In this document: positions 1-4,686 of the stretch, in pieces | How positions within the stretch are numbered: position 1 is the stretch's first letter | Layout of the letters: each line of letters starts with the position of its first letter | NCBI GenBank assembly: GCA_014728875.1 | Contig: WJKV01000096.1 | Coordinates: forward strand, 1-5,004 | Direction: 5' to 3' | From: Candidatus Woesearchaeota archaeon | GTDB lineage: Archaea > Nanobdellota > Nanobdellia > Woesearchaeales > WJKV01 | Length of the DNA stretch: 5,004 nucleotides | The notes under the pieces: generated by a model | The model's input: only the letters and a program-made list of their open reading frames with translations | Databases searched by the model: none | Told to the model about the DNA's origin: nothing | Translations under genes and position numbers: made by a program

Positions 1-1377
1 CCGAGCAAATACAATCATGTGGGGCACGCAATGACTTTTCTGATAAATTTTCTTTACGCACAGAAATACAACGGCAAATGCATACTTCGTTTCGAAGACG
101 CCAACCCGGTGAAGATAAAAAAAGAGTATGTTGATTCTGCTGTTGATGACATACTGAATTATCTGGAGATAAAACCGAAAAAGATAGTCTTTGTGACAGA
201 AGACATGGAAAAACTTTACGACCATGCAGAAAAGACAATAAAGAAAGGAAAGGCATATACCTGCAACTGTGAAAGAGAAAGGATGCAGTCGGACAGGATG
301 AAAGGGCTCGAATGCGGCTGCAGGAACAAATCAGAGACAGATGTATTGAAAGAATGGAAAGACATGCTGAAAGGAAAATACAAAGAAGGCGGCATGGTCC
401 TTCGGCTGAAGATAGACATGAAGCACAAGAACGCTGTGATGAGGGATCCTGTGATCTTCAGGATCATAAAGAAACCGCATTACAAGCACGGCAGGAAATA
501 CAGCTGCTGGCCATTGTACGATTTCTATAACGCGCTCGAGGAGGAATTCTGCAGCATCACCCATGTGCTCAGGAGCGCAGAGTTCGACGTCCGCGTCCAG
601 CTGCAGGACTATATCAGGGACCTGTTCGGCTACAAAAACCCGCAGTCCTACCAGTACGGAAGAATAAATGTAAAAGGAGCAACAACACAGGGAAGAGAGA
701 TAAGAGAGCTAATTGAGAAAGGCGAGGTCGCTGGGTGGGACGATCCAAGACTTGTAACACTGAAGGCGCTGAAGCGAAGGGGTTTTGTAAAGGAAACCTT
801 CTATGAGCTTGCGATACGCGTCGGCCTGTCAAAGACACAGACAAACATAGACTGGACCCTGCTGTGCACGACAAACAGGAAGTACCTCGACAAGAAAGCA
901 GACAGGTATTTCTTCATAGATAATCCTGTAAAGATAAAGATAAAGGGTGCGCCTGAACAGAACATAGAGCTTGATCTTCATCCGGAATTACGGAAAGGCG
1001 GAAGAAAGTTCAAGACAGGAGAGGATTTTTTGATAACAAAAAAAGATTACGGCAATATGAAAAAGGCAAAAAAAGGAACTATATTCAGATTGATGGACTG
1101 CCTTAATTTCAGGCTTGAAAAAGACAGATTTGTTTTCCATTCACAGCCGTACGAGGATTTCAAGAATGCAAAGGGAAAGATCATAATACACTGGCTTCCT
1201 GCTGATGAAAAGAACGTTAAGATAAAAATCAGATGTCCTGAGAACGAGATAATAAAAGGCATTGCAGAGCCCGGCATTAAAAGATTAAAACAGGGAGACA
1301 TAGTGCAGTTCGAACGCTACGGTTTTGCGCGCCTGGACAATAAAAAAGATCTGGAATTTATATACACTCATTCGTGA
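1..1377 (+). CDS. gltX: Glutamyl-tRNA synthetase, archaeal type (5' end outside window)
   Basis: Charges tRNA with glutamate in the cytoplasm. In archaea without GlnRS the enzyme usually also makes Glu-tRNA(Gln) for amidation; that it is non-discriminating here is inference. The reading frame is open from base 1, giving 458 visible residues. The class I HIGH motif appears as HVGH at bases 16-27, so only the archaeal N-terminal extension (roughly 100 residues, judging from family length) is missing. Next come the RFEDANP segment, a CxC...CxC cysteine quartet (bases 262-321), a WPLYDF active-site stretch, THVLRSAEF, and GWDDPRLVTLKALKRRGF. A beta-barrel anticodon-binding domain follows, beginning near the NRKYLDKKADRYFF segment. 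These features match archaeal/eukaryotic GluRS rather than GlnRS or bacterial GluRS. The KMSKS position reads ATTQGRE (bases 679-699), an unusual variant. The GTG at base 19 is internal, lying inside HVGH, and is not the start. No clear terminator follows the TGA. Confidence 0.93.
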   Translation, partial: PSKYNHVGHAMTFLINFLYAQKYNGKCILRFEDANPVKIKKEYVDSAVDDILNYLEIKPKKIVFVTEDMEKLYDHAEKTIKKGKAYTCNCERERMQSDRMKGLECGCRNKSETDVLKEWKDMLKGKYKEGGMVLRLKIDMKHKNAVMRDPVIFRIIKKPHYKHGRKYSCWPLYDFYNALEEEFCSITHVLRSAEFDVRVQLQDYIRDLFGYKNPQSYQYGRINVKGATTQGREIRELIEKGEVAGWDDPRLVTLKALKRRGFVKETFYELAIRVGLSKTQTNIDWTLLCTTNRKYLDKKADRYFFIDNPVKIKIKGAPEQNIELDLHPELRKGGRKFKTGEDFLITKKDYGNMKKAKKGTIFRLMDCLNFRLEKDRFVFHSQPYEDFKNAKGKIIIHWLPADEKNVKIKIRCPENEIIKGIAEPGIKRLKQGDIVQFERYGFARLDNKKDLEFIYTHS

Positions 1378-1393
1378 TTCTCGTCGACAAATC

Positions 1394-1407
1394 GAAATGT
1401 TTATATA
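1394..1407 (+). promoter_or_regulatory. TATA-box promoter of the small histone-fold gene
   Basis: A CGAAA element at 1393-1397 that resembles a BRE is followed by TTTATATA at 1400-1407. An archaeal TATA box places transcription start about 25 bases downstream, near 1428-1430. That would give a short leader of about 24 bases that still contains the GGGGGTGA ribosome binding site. This suggests the gene is transcribed independently of the synthetase upstream. Confidence 0.65.
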
Positions 1408-1437
1408 CTAGCGTCAGTTGTTCAAAAACATAAATCA

Positions 1438-1445
1438 GGGGGTGA
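1438..1445 (+). promoter_or_regulatory. Strong Shine-Dalgarno site
   Basis: GGGGGTGA lies 7 bases before the ATG at 1453 and matches the archaeal 16S 3' end well (GGTGA core). It fixes the start of the 54-residue gene. Confidence 0.75.
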
Positions 1446-1452
1446 CATTAAC

Positions 1453-1617
1453 ATGACATTAGTAGTAAAGGCAAAAGTTAAGGAATTCGCAAAAGGTGTA
1501 AATGTATCTTCAGATTTCACAGAGAAATTGAATGAAGAAGTAAAGATGCTTATCAAGAAAGCAATAGAAAGGGCCAAAGCAAACAAAAGAACAACTGTCA
1601 TGGGAAAAGACCTTTAG
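1453..1617 (+). CDS. Miniature histone-fold-like protein (DUF1931-like), 54 aa
   Basis: A 54-residue basic protein. The segment from NVSSDF through the long amphipathic helix (KLNEEVKMLIKKAIERAKANKR) into RTTVMGKDL resembles helix 2, loop and strand of archaeal histones and of the DUF1931 histone-fold family, where a 'KANGR-x-x-(V/I)-x-x-x-DL' segment closes helix 2. The N-terminal VVKAKVKEFAKG could form helix 1. The chain stops right at the DL that normally begins helix 3, so the fold would be minimal. From family knowledge, such proteins would dimerise and bind DNA; that role here is inference. The start is supported by a strong Shine-Dalgarno and a TATA box at a sensible distance. The gene stands alone, convergent to the Lys-tailed coiled-coil gene, with 29 bases between the stops. 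It could instead be an unrelated short helical protein. Confidence 0.75.
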   Translation: MTLVVKAKVKEFAKGVNVSSDFTEKLNEEVKMLIKKAIERAKANKRTTVMGKDL

Positions 1618-1642
1618 CTTTTCTTTTTTCTAATTTTTTTTT
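1618..1642 (+). terminator. Oligo-T terminator after the histone-fold gene
   Basis: Directly after the TAG there are T runs of 4, 6 and 9 (T6 at 1624-1629, T9 at 1634-1642) without a stem-loop. Factor-independent archaeal termination uses such U-rich tracts. The tract fills the gap between the two convergent genes. Confidence 0.65.
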
Positions 1643-1646
1643 AGAA

Positions 1647-2456
1647 CTAAACAAGCCTGTATTTCCGCACAGGCTCCTTTGCGGATTTTTTCTTTGTTCT
1701 CGATGTTTTCTTCTTAGTTTTTGAAGATTTCTTCTTTGCTTTTCCTGTTTTTTTGGAAGTTTTCTTTGCTGTCTTCTTTGGTTTCTTTTTTACAGTCTTT
1801 CTTGCTCTCTTTTTCACTGCTTTCTTAATTTTCTTTTCTTTTGGTTTTACTGCCTTTTTCGCAGGCTTTTTCTTTGGTGCTTTTTTCTTCTTTTTCCTTA
1901 TCTGCTTCACTTCAGAATAGACATCATCAAGCGTCTTTTCTATCTCTTTCACTGTCTTTTCTTCTCCTGACTCCTCTTTATGAAGCTTCTGCAGTGTCTG
2001 CCTCATCTTCTGAACGCTCTTTCTCAGATCATCTATGATCTTGAACTTCTGGTCGAGCTCGTCGAGCTTTGAAGTGTCAAGCCTTTCTTTTTTCAGTATC
2101 TTTTTCAGCAGTGCTATCTTTCTCTCGTCATTCTCGCTCAGCCTGCTCAGGATCATCTTGTTGAAATCTTCCTCTGCTTCTATGTCGTGCTCGTAATCAA
2201 GAATCCTGCCTATCTTTTTCTCAATGACCTCTATGGGCCTGGAGCCTGCAGGCTGCAGTTTAGAGACTTTCTTCAGCTCCCGCATGTCTTCCACAGAACG
2301 AAGTTTGTCCAGTTTTTTCAGGAATTCCTGCCTGAATTTCTCTGACCTTTCTGATTTTCTTTTTTTCCAGTGCCTCAGAACATATTTGAAGAAACGTCTC
2401 CGCCTATCAGGATCTTTTCTAATCTTAAAAACCTTTTTCTTGTCTTCCTCTGCCAT
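1647..2456 (-). CDS. Basic coiled-coil protein with histone-H1-like Lys-rich tail
   Basis: A 269-residue protein I cannot name. Residues 10-45 are a very basic helix-rich start (KIRKDPDRRRRFFKYVLRHW). Residues 46-180 are charged and mostly helical, with heptad-like spacing around 95-185 suggesting a coiled coil. Residues 187-260 form a disordered-looking tail with 44 of 74 residues Lys/Arg, interspersed with Ala, Pro, Ser and Thr, as in histone H1 and bacterial H1-like proteins. The last residues (EPVRKYRLV) break the pattern. There is no signal peptide or membrane segment, so it is probably cytoplasmic and DNA- or RNA-binding (inference). It starts 5 bases after the stop of the upstream coiled-coil gene, and the intervening AAAAG has no Shine-Dalgarno, so translation is probably coupled. 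The tail contains nested tandem repeats. A nucleoid-organising role is the simplest guess; a ribosome- or RNA-associated role is also possible. Confidence 0.85.
   Translation of the reverse strand: MAEEDKKKVFKIRKDPDRRRRFFKYVLRHWKKRKSERSEKFRQEFLKKLDKLRSVEDMRELKKVSKLQPAGSRPIEVIEKKIGRILDYEHDIEAEEDFNKMILSRLSENDERKIALLKKILKKERLDTSKLDELDQKFKIIDDLRKSVQKMRQTLQKLHKEESGEEKTVKEIEKTLDDVYSEVKQIRKKKKKAPKKKPAKKAVKPKEKKIKKAVKKRARKTVKKKPKKTAKKTSKKTGKAKKKSSKTKKKTSRTKKKSAKEPVRKYRLV
1680..1742 (-). repeat. Three 21-bp (heptapeptide) tandem repeats in the Lys-rich tail
   Basis: Residues 239-259 read KAKKKSS, KTKKKTS, RTKKKSA: three in-frame copies of [KR][AT]KKK[ST][SA]. The codons vary (AAG AAG AAA versus AAG AAA AAA), so the copies are imperfect at DNA level. 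This looks like an old or selected expansion. Confidence 0.7.
1743..1778 (-). repeat. Three 12-bp (tetrapeptide) tandem repeats in the Lys-rich tail
   Basis: Residues 227-238 read KKTA, KKTS, KKTG, immediately before the heptapeptide block. This resembles the short Lys/Ala/Thr repeats of H1-type tails. Confidence 0.65.
1794..1859 (-). repeat. Two 33-bp (11-residue) repeats in the Lys-rich tail
   Basis: Residues 200-210 (KKAVKPKEKKI) and 211-221 (KKAVKKRARKT) are tandem 11-residue units sharing the KKAVK start. The similarity is weaker in the second half, so the repeat may be partly a consequence of low complexity. Confidence 0.45.
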
Positions 2457-2461
2457 CTTTT

Positions 2462-3040
2462 TTAAAACAAATGGAATCTTTTCTTCTTATGCTCTGGTTT
2501 GTGCTCTTCTGAGCCAGGCAATGGCGGCGGTGTCAGTTTTCCTTCTCTTTTAGGCGGGGTATATCTTTCAGTAGGAGGATGTGACAGCGGCGGCGGGCCT
2601 GCTCTCGGCGGCGCAGGAAATCGGTGCTCTTCATGCCCTTCGTGCTTTTCATGCTCAGACATCTTTTCCTTCAGCTCTTCCTGCATGTCTTTCAGCGCAT
2701 TGGCTGTCTCTGTGATCTCGCCAAGTTTTTCCTCTACAATGTCATTGATTGCCACCAGCCCTTCTGCAATCTTCTTGTTCTGCTCTTCTATCCCGGTTAT
2801 CCTGTCAAGTATGGGATCTATTTTTGTATTTACAAGTTCGCTTTCTGTATCCTCTTCCCTAAGATCTTCAGAAGCAGCTTCGAAAACTTCCATCATCTGC
2901 TGCAGTTTCTCGTTCAAATCTTCAATCGCCTTGTGCAGATCACCGGTATCTGCTTTTCCGCCTTCTTTCAAGGCCTTTATCTCGTCCCTAAGCCTTTTCA
3001 ATTCATGACGCGACAGAATTTCGTATTCATCTTCAGCCAT
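2462..3040 (-). CDS. Acidic coiled-coil protein with His/Glu patch and Pro-rich tail
   Basis: A 192-residue protein of unknown function, first gene of the minus-strand pair. Residues 5-128 are almost entirely charged helix with heptad spacing, broken near 28-33 (GGKADTG) and 72-76 (TKIDP), so two or three coiled-coil segments are likely. The central part, MMEVFEAASEDL and then KIDPILDRITGIEEQNKKIA, reads like the conserved core. Residues 129-139 are a His/Glu cluster (six of eleven Glu, four His). Residues 141-176 are Pro-rich with PPPL motifs. The end is basic and aromatic (KKKRFHLF). No signal peptide or membrane helix is seen. The ATG is supported by AAGGTGGT 6 bases upstream. The acidic helices may pair with the basic protein encoded immediately downstream (inference). 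A scaffold or cytoskeletal role is equally possible. Confidence 0.85.
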   Translation of the reverse strand: MAEDEYEILSRHELKRLRDEIKALKEGGKADTGDLHKAIEDLNEKLQQMMEVFEAASEDLREEDTESELVNTKIDPILDRITGIEEQNKKIAEGLVAINDIVEEKLGEITETANALKDMQEELKEKMSEHEKHEGHEEHRFPAPPRAGPPPLSHPPTERYTPPKREGKLTPPPLPGSEEHKPEHKKKRFHLF

Positions 3041-3045
3041 AATCT

Positions 3046-3053
3046 ACCACCTT
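3046..3053 (-). promoter_or_regulatory. Shine-Dalgarno of the coiled-coil operon
   Basis: On the minus strand AAGGTGGT precedes the ATG at 3040 with about 6 bases of spacing. It supports that start and shows the first gene of the operon is translated from a led transcript, unlike the second gene, which has no such site. Confidence 0.65.
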
Positions 3054-3080
3054 CTTTTTAAAGTATAATTTAATTATAAG

Positions 3081-3088
3081 TTTATAAA
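3081..3088 (-). promoter_or_regulatory. Candidate TATA box of the coiled-coil operon
   Basis: TTTATAAA reads the same on both strands. On the minus strand it would place transcription start near 3058-3060, giving a leader of about 18 bases that just includes the Shine-Dalgarno. A second candidate, TTATATATAA at 3102-3111, would give a leader of about 40 bases. The choice between them cannot be made by eye. Confidence 0.45.
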
Positions 3089-3141
3089 TAATTAGGTTCT
3101 CTTATATATAAAAGTATCGGTGAGTACGGCGATAGGATATA

Positions 3142-3150
3142 TTTTTATAT
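3142..3150 (+). promoter_or_regulatory. TATA box of a probable leaderless gene
   Basis: TTTTTATAT is centred about 27 bases before the ATG at 3174. At normal archaeal spacing, transcription would begin at or within a few bases of that ATG. No Shine-Dalgarno lies in between (the stretch reads TTCTTCCCATT), which fits a leaderless mRNA. Confidence 0.6.
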
Positions 3151-3173
3151 TACTGCATAAATTTCTTCCCATT

Positions 3174-3560
3174 ATGGTTGAGGTCGAGATAGACAAGAAG
3201 AATTATCCTGAGAAAAAGATAAGGGCGGGCCCTATCGCAGTCGCGATATGGCGCAACAAGACAGCTGACGGAAAAAGATCGTTCTATTCTGTGTCTTTTG
3301 AAAAGAGATACATGGACACAAAGACAGAAGTCTGGAAATCGACAAACAGCCTGAGCAAGACAGACATTCCACAGGCTATTCTTGCACTGCAGGAGGCTTT
3401 CAAATACCTGACACTGCACAAGAGCGCGCAGGAGATGATCGATGATGCACTGGAGGATGAAGGGGCATACTGGAACAGAACAGAAGAGCCTGATGCAGAA
3501 GAAACAGCAGCTCCTGATGAAGAGCCCTGCGACGAAGAGAGGGATGAGGAAGAAGAATGA
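3174..3560 (+). CDS. Small protein with a YSVSFEKRY-type core and an acidic tail
   Basis: A 128-residue protein of no firmly known function. Residues 14-80 form a compact, mixed-charge, probably beta-rich domain: KIRAGPIAVAIWRN, then RSFYSVSFEKRYMDT, then WKSTNSLSKTDIPQAILALQEAFKYL. I recall this pattern (a small 'I-x-x-G-x-(I/V)-x-A-x-I-W-x-N' strand, then 'Y-x-V-x-F-x-R-x-Y-x-D', then 'W-x-x-T-x-S') from uncharacterised small proteins of archaea, bacteria and mobile elements; this is memory, not a search. Of the last 37 residues 19 are acidic, recalling SSB-type tails but without the hydrophobic tip. A nucleic-acid-binding role is inference. I chose ATG 3174 over the in-frame GTG at 3120: the extra 18 codons overlap the TATA box and look unlike the rest. 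Its stop overlaps the next start (ATGA). Confidence 0.85.
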   Translation: MVEVEIDKKNYPEKKIRAGPIAVAIWRNKTADGKRSFYSVSFEKRYMDTKTEVWKSTNSLSKTDIPQAILALQEAFKYLTLHKSAQEMIDDALEDEGAYWNRTEEPDAEETAAPDEEPCDEERDEEEE

Positions 3561-3778
3561 GCTTCAAGGTCTGCCAATGCCCGAAATGCGGAAACATCCA
3601 GGCAACACAGTCAGAAAAGACCTTCAAATGCTTCAGATGCAGCAAAAGCACCACGATCAATCCAAAGAGCAAGCTCGGACGCGGGCTGAAGATACTAAAG
3701 ACTTTCCCTGACGGAAACCAGGCAGCGAGATTCATAATAGAACTTACTAAACTGAAACATCAGAAAAAAGAAGATTAA
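3557..3778 (+). CDS. Small zinc-ribbon protein, 73 aa
   Basis: A 73-residue protein with a zinc-ribbon signature: CPKCG at residues 8-12 and CFRC at 25-28, 13 residues between the pairs, plus an extra Cys at 6 giving CQCPKC. The ribbon is followed by a basic strand (STTINPKSKLGRGLKILKTF) and a short helix (NQAARFIIELTKLKHQKK). Ribbon, basic linker and 'ARxxxELxK' helix recall small archaeal zinc-ribbon proteins of the DUF1922 kind, but I would not press the match. The likely role is nucleic-acid or protein binding (inference). It shares an ATGA overlap with the acidic-tailed gene upstream, and GAGGA at 3546-3550, 6 bases before the ATG, can act as Shine-Dalgarno. The two products are therefore probably made together. 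Its stop is 9 bases from the convergent lipoprotein gene's stop. Confidence 0.85.
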   Translation: MSFKVCQCPKCGNIQATQSEKTFKCFRCSKSTTINPKSKLGRGLKILKTFPDGNQAARFIIELTKLKHQKKED

Positions 3779-3787
3779 AATAGAAAA
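3763..3787 (-). terminator. T-rich tract after the lipoprotein gene
   Basis: On the minus strand the bases after the lipoprotein stop are T-rich, ending with a T6 run at 3769-3764, and they overlap the last codons of the convergent zinc-ribbon gene. Such U-rich tracts serve as archaeal terminators. On the plus strand I see no equivalent after the zinc-ribbon gene. Confidence 0.45.
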
Positions 3788-4219
3788 TTAAGGCACAACC
3801 AGCTGTTCCTGAACATTCGCTTCTGTGCCTGCAAGCAGGTCCTTGACAGTAAGTTTAACTGTATAGGTTCCAGACGCAAGTGCTCCTAACGGAAAAGTGC
3901 TGCTGTCCATTGTCTGTCCTTCTGTCTTTATCACAGAACCGAAGAAGTCGCTCTTGAACTGCGTCTCTGGTATCTCAACAATTACCTTAGGCTGTATCTC
4001 GCCGTTGACATTAGCAAACTCGCCGATCTTTTCGACATACAAGAACAACGGAGTATCTGCCTTCACCACATCCATCTGCACCTTATTGTCAGGGCCTATG
4101 GATGCAAATCCAACTCCTTCAATCGCCAGTTCAGAGACTGCTGGCATTTTTTTCGGCGCGCAGGCAAGCAGGCCCATGCATACAGCAGCTAAAATCAATA
4201 TTACACATAGTTTCTTCAT
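3788..4219 (-). CDS. Predicted lipoprotein with Ig-like beta domain
   Basis: A 143-residue secreted protein. The N-terminus has a signal peptide: MKK, then a hydrophobic stretch of residues 4-19, then a lipobox LLAC with Cys20 as the likely lipid-attached residue, followed by a polar APKKM linker. The mature part of about 124 residues has alternating beta-strand patterning, ending with GTYTVKLTVKD and a final strand EQLVVP. That ending is typical of Ig-like or PKD/CARDB-type sandwiches exposed on the outer face of the membrane. It has no catalytic motif and I cannot name a family; a binding or envelope-structural role is inference. The ATG is fixed by GGAGGG 5 bases upstream. It is the last gene of the minus-strand envelope operon, 32 bases after a membrane protein gene and behind an oligo-T tract that could reduce its expression. 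Confidence 0.85.
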   Translation of the reverse strand: MKKLCVILILAAVCMGLLACAPKKMPAVSELAIEGVGFASIGPDNKVQMDVVKADTPLFLYVEKIGEFANVNGEIQPKVIVEIPETQFKSDFFGSVIKTEGQTMDSSTFPLGALASGTYTVKLTVKDLLAGTEANVQEQLVVP

Positions 4220-4224
4220 ATTAT

Positions 4225-4230
4225 CCCTCC
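4225..4230 (-). promoter_or_regulatory. Shine-Dalgarno of the lipoprotein gene
   Basis: GGAGGG on the minus strand, 5 bases before the ATG at 4219, immediately downstream of the oligo-T tract. Confidence 0.7.
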
Positions 4231-4251
4231 AAAAATTAAAAATAAAAAAAA
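4231..4251 (-). terminator. Intra-operon oligo-T tract
   Basis: On the minus strand the sequence after the membrane protein's TAA runs T8-A-T5-AA-T5 (18 of 21 bases T) and goes straight into the next gene's GGAGGG. In archaea such a tract can terminate transcription without a stem-loop, so it may act as a partial terminator that sets the ratio of membrane protein to lipoprotein. It could also simply be an AT-rich spacer. Confidence 0.5.
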
Positions 4252-4671
4252 TTAAATTAATGCAGTCGTGATCCCTGGAGCAGCTGCGCCTATGATCAGC
4301 CCGAGAATCAGGCCGATGATCGCGCCGATTATTATGTCAGCCACGATCAGCAATATCCAGGCAATCGCGCTTCTTCCCCAGCTTTCCTTGTAGAAATATC
4401 TTATCAGCAACAATAAGATTACCACATTAACGATCATGAAAATCAGGTTGAGTGCGACTGCTGCTGCAATAGCTCCCATAAAAGTCGGAATCAGTCCAAG
4501 CACGAATGCGATGATTCCTGCGATCACAGCTACAAGAAACGCTGTTTTCATGCCCTGATCCTTGAACTTGAGCCAGTGGGATATCCCCCACAATATCAAG
4601 GCATTTATTATTATGAATGCTATTGTCGAACCGAGCATCACAAGGATGCCGCCTGTAACCAAATTAACCAT
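4252..4671 (-). CDS. Small integral membrane protein, four predicted helices
   Basis: A 139-residue, very hydrophobic protein. Predicted membrane segments by eye: about 8-33, 43-63, 66-91 and 101-130, with short polar loops KFKDQGMK (35-42) and RYFYKESWGRS (91-101). The last helix is rich in Gly and Ile (IIIGAIIGLILGLIIGAA), a packing-prone pattern. There is no catalytic or transport motif and I do not recognise a family; a function is not assigned. The ATG is supported by GGGAGGT 7 bases upstream. It sits between a DUF4870-like membrane protein (15-base gap) and a lipoprotein, so the three are probably co-transcribed envelope genes. Confidence 0.83.
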   Translation of the reverse strand: MVNLVTGGILVMLGSTIAFIIINALILWGISHWLKFKDQGMKTAFLVAVIAGIIAFVLGLIPTFMGAIAAAVALNLIFMIVNVVILLLLIRYFYKESWGRSAIAWILLIVADIIIGAIIGLILGLIIGAAAPGITTALI

Positions 4672-4678
4672 TTTTTCA

Positions 4679-4685
4679 ACCTCCC
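4679..4685 (-). promoter_or_regulatory. Shine-Dalgarno of the four-helix membrane protein gene
   Basis: GGGAGGT on the minus strand in the 15-base gap between the two membrane protein genes, 7 bases before the ATG at 4671. Confidence 0.7.
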
Positions 4686-4686
4686 T

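Larger units (their letters stand above)
3041..3173. other. Divergent AT-rich intergenic promoter region
   Basis: The longest gene-free stretch, 133 bases between divergent gene pairs. It holds at least three TATA-like elements (3081-3088, 3102-3111, 3142-3150), two of them self-complementary, plus the coiled-coil operon's Shine-Dalgarno. No RNA gene is evident. An open frame from GTG 3120 crosses its right part but looks non-coding. Confidence 0.6.

Noticed and set aside
19..21. GTG as the start of the synthetase
   Set aside because: It is the second residue of the HVGH catalytic motif, and the frame is open upstream to the window edge with PSKYN, so it is internal.
1630..1646. CTAA-T9-AG... 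as a stem-loop terminator
   Set aside because: The possible CTAA/TTAG pairing is only four A/T-rich base pairs; the T-run itself is the more credible signal.
1660..1900. Pyrimidine-rich, repeat-like DNA as a possible non-coding repeat array or CRISPR
   Set aside because: The repetition is fully explained by in-frame Lys codons and short peptide repeats; there are no uniform repeats or spacers.
2499..3061. Long plus-strand open frames opposite the acidic coiled-coil gene (2499-3008, 2624-3061)
   Set aside because: They are Ser/Phe/Leu/Cys-rich antisense translations of Glu/Lys-rich coding sequence, without ribosome binding sites or recognisable domains.
3102..3111. Self-complementary TTATATATAA as a regulator operator
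   Set aside because: It is equally well explained as a TATA element or plain AT-richness; there is no second copy or longer symmetry to support a protein-binding site.
3120..3173. GTG start at 3120 extending the acidic-tailed protein by 18 residues
   Set aside because: The extension overlaps a well-placed TATA box, has no Shine-Dalgarno, and its hydrophobic composition (IGYIFILLHKF) is unlike the rest of the protein.
3284..3735. Minus-strand open frames opposite the acidic-tailed and zinc-ribbon genes
   Set aside because: Ser-rich or Leu/His-rich composition mirrors the Glu/Asp codons of the opposite strand. The plus-strand genes have coherent motifs, an ATGA overlap and a promoter.
3897..4271. 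Plus-strand open frame opposite the lipoprotein gene
   Set aside because: The minus strand has a signal peptide, lipobox and Shine-Dalgarno; the plus frame has none of these.
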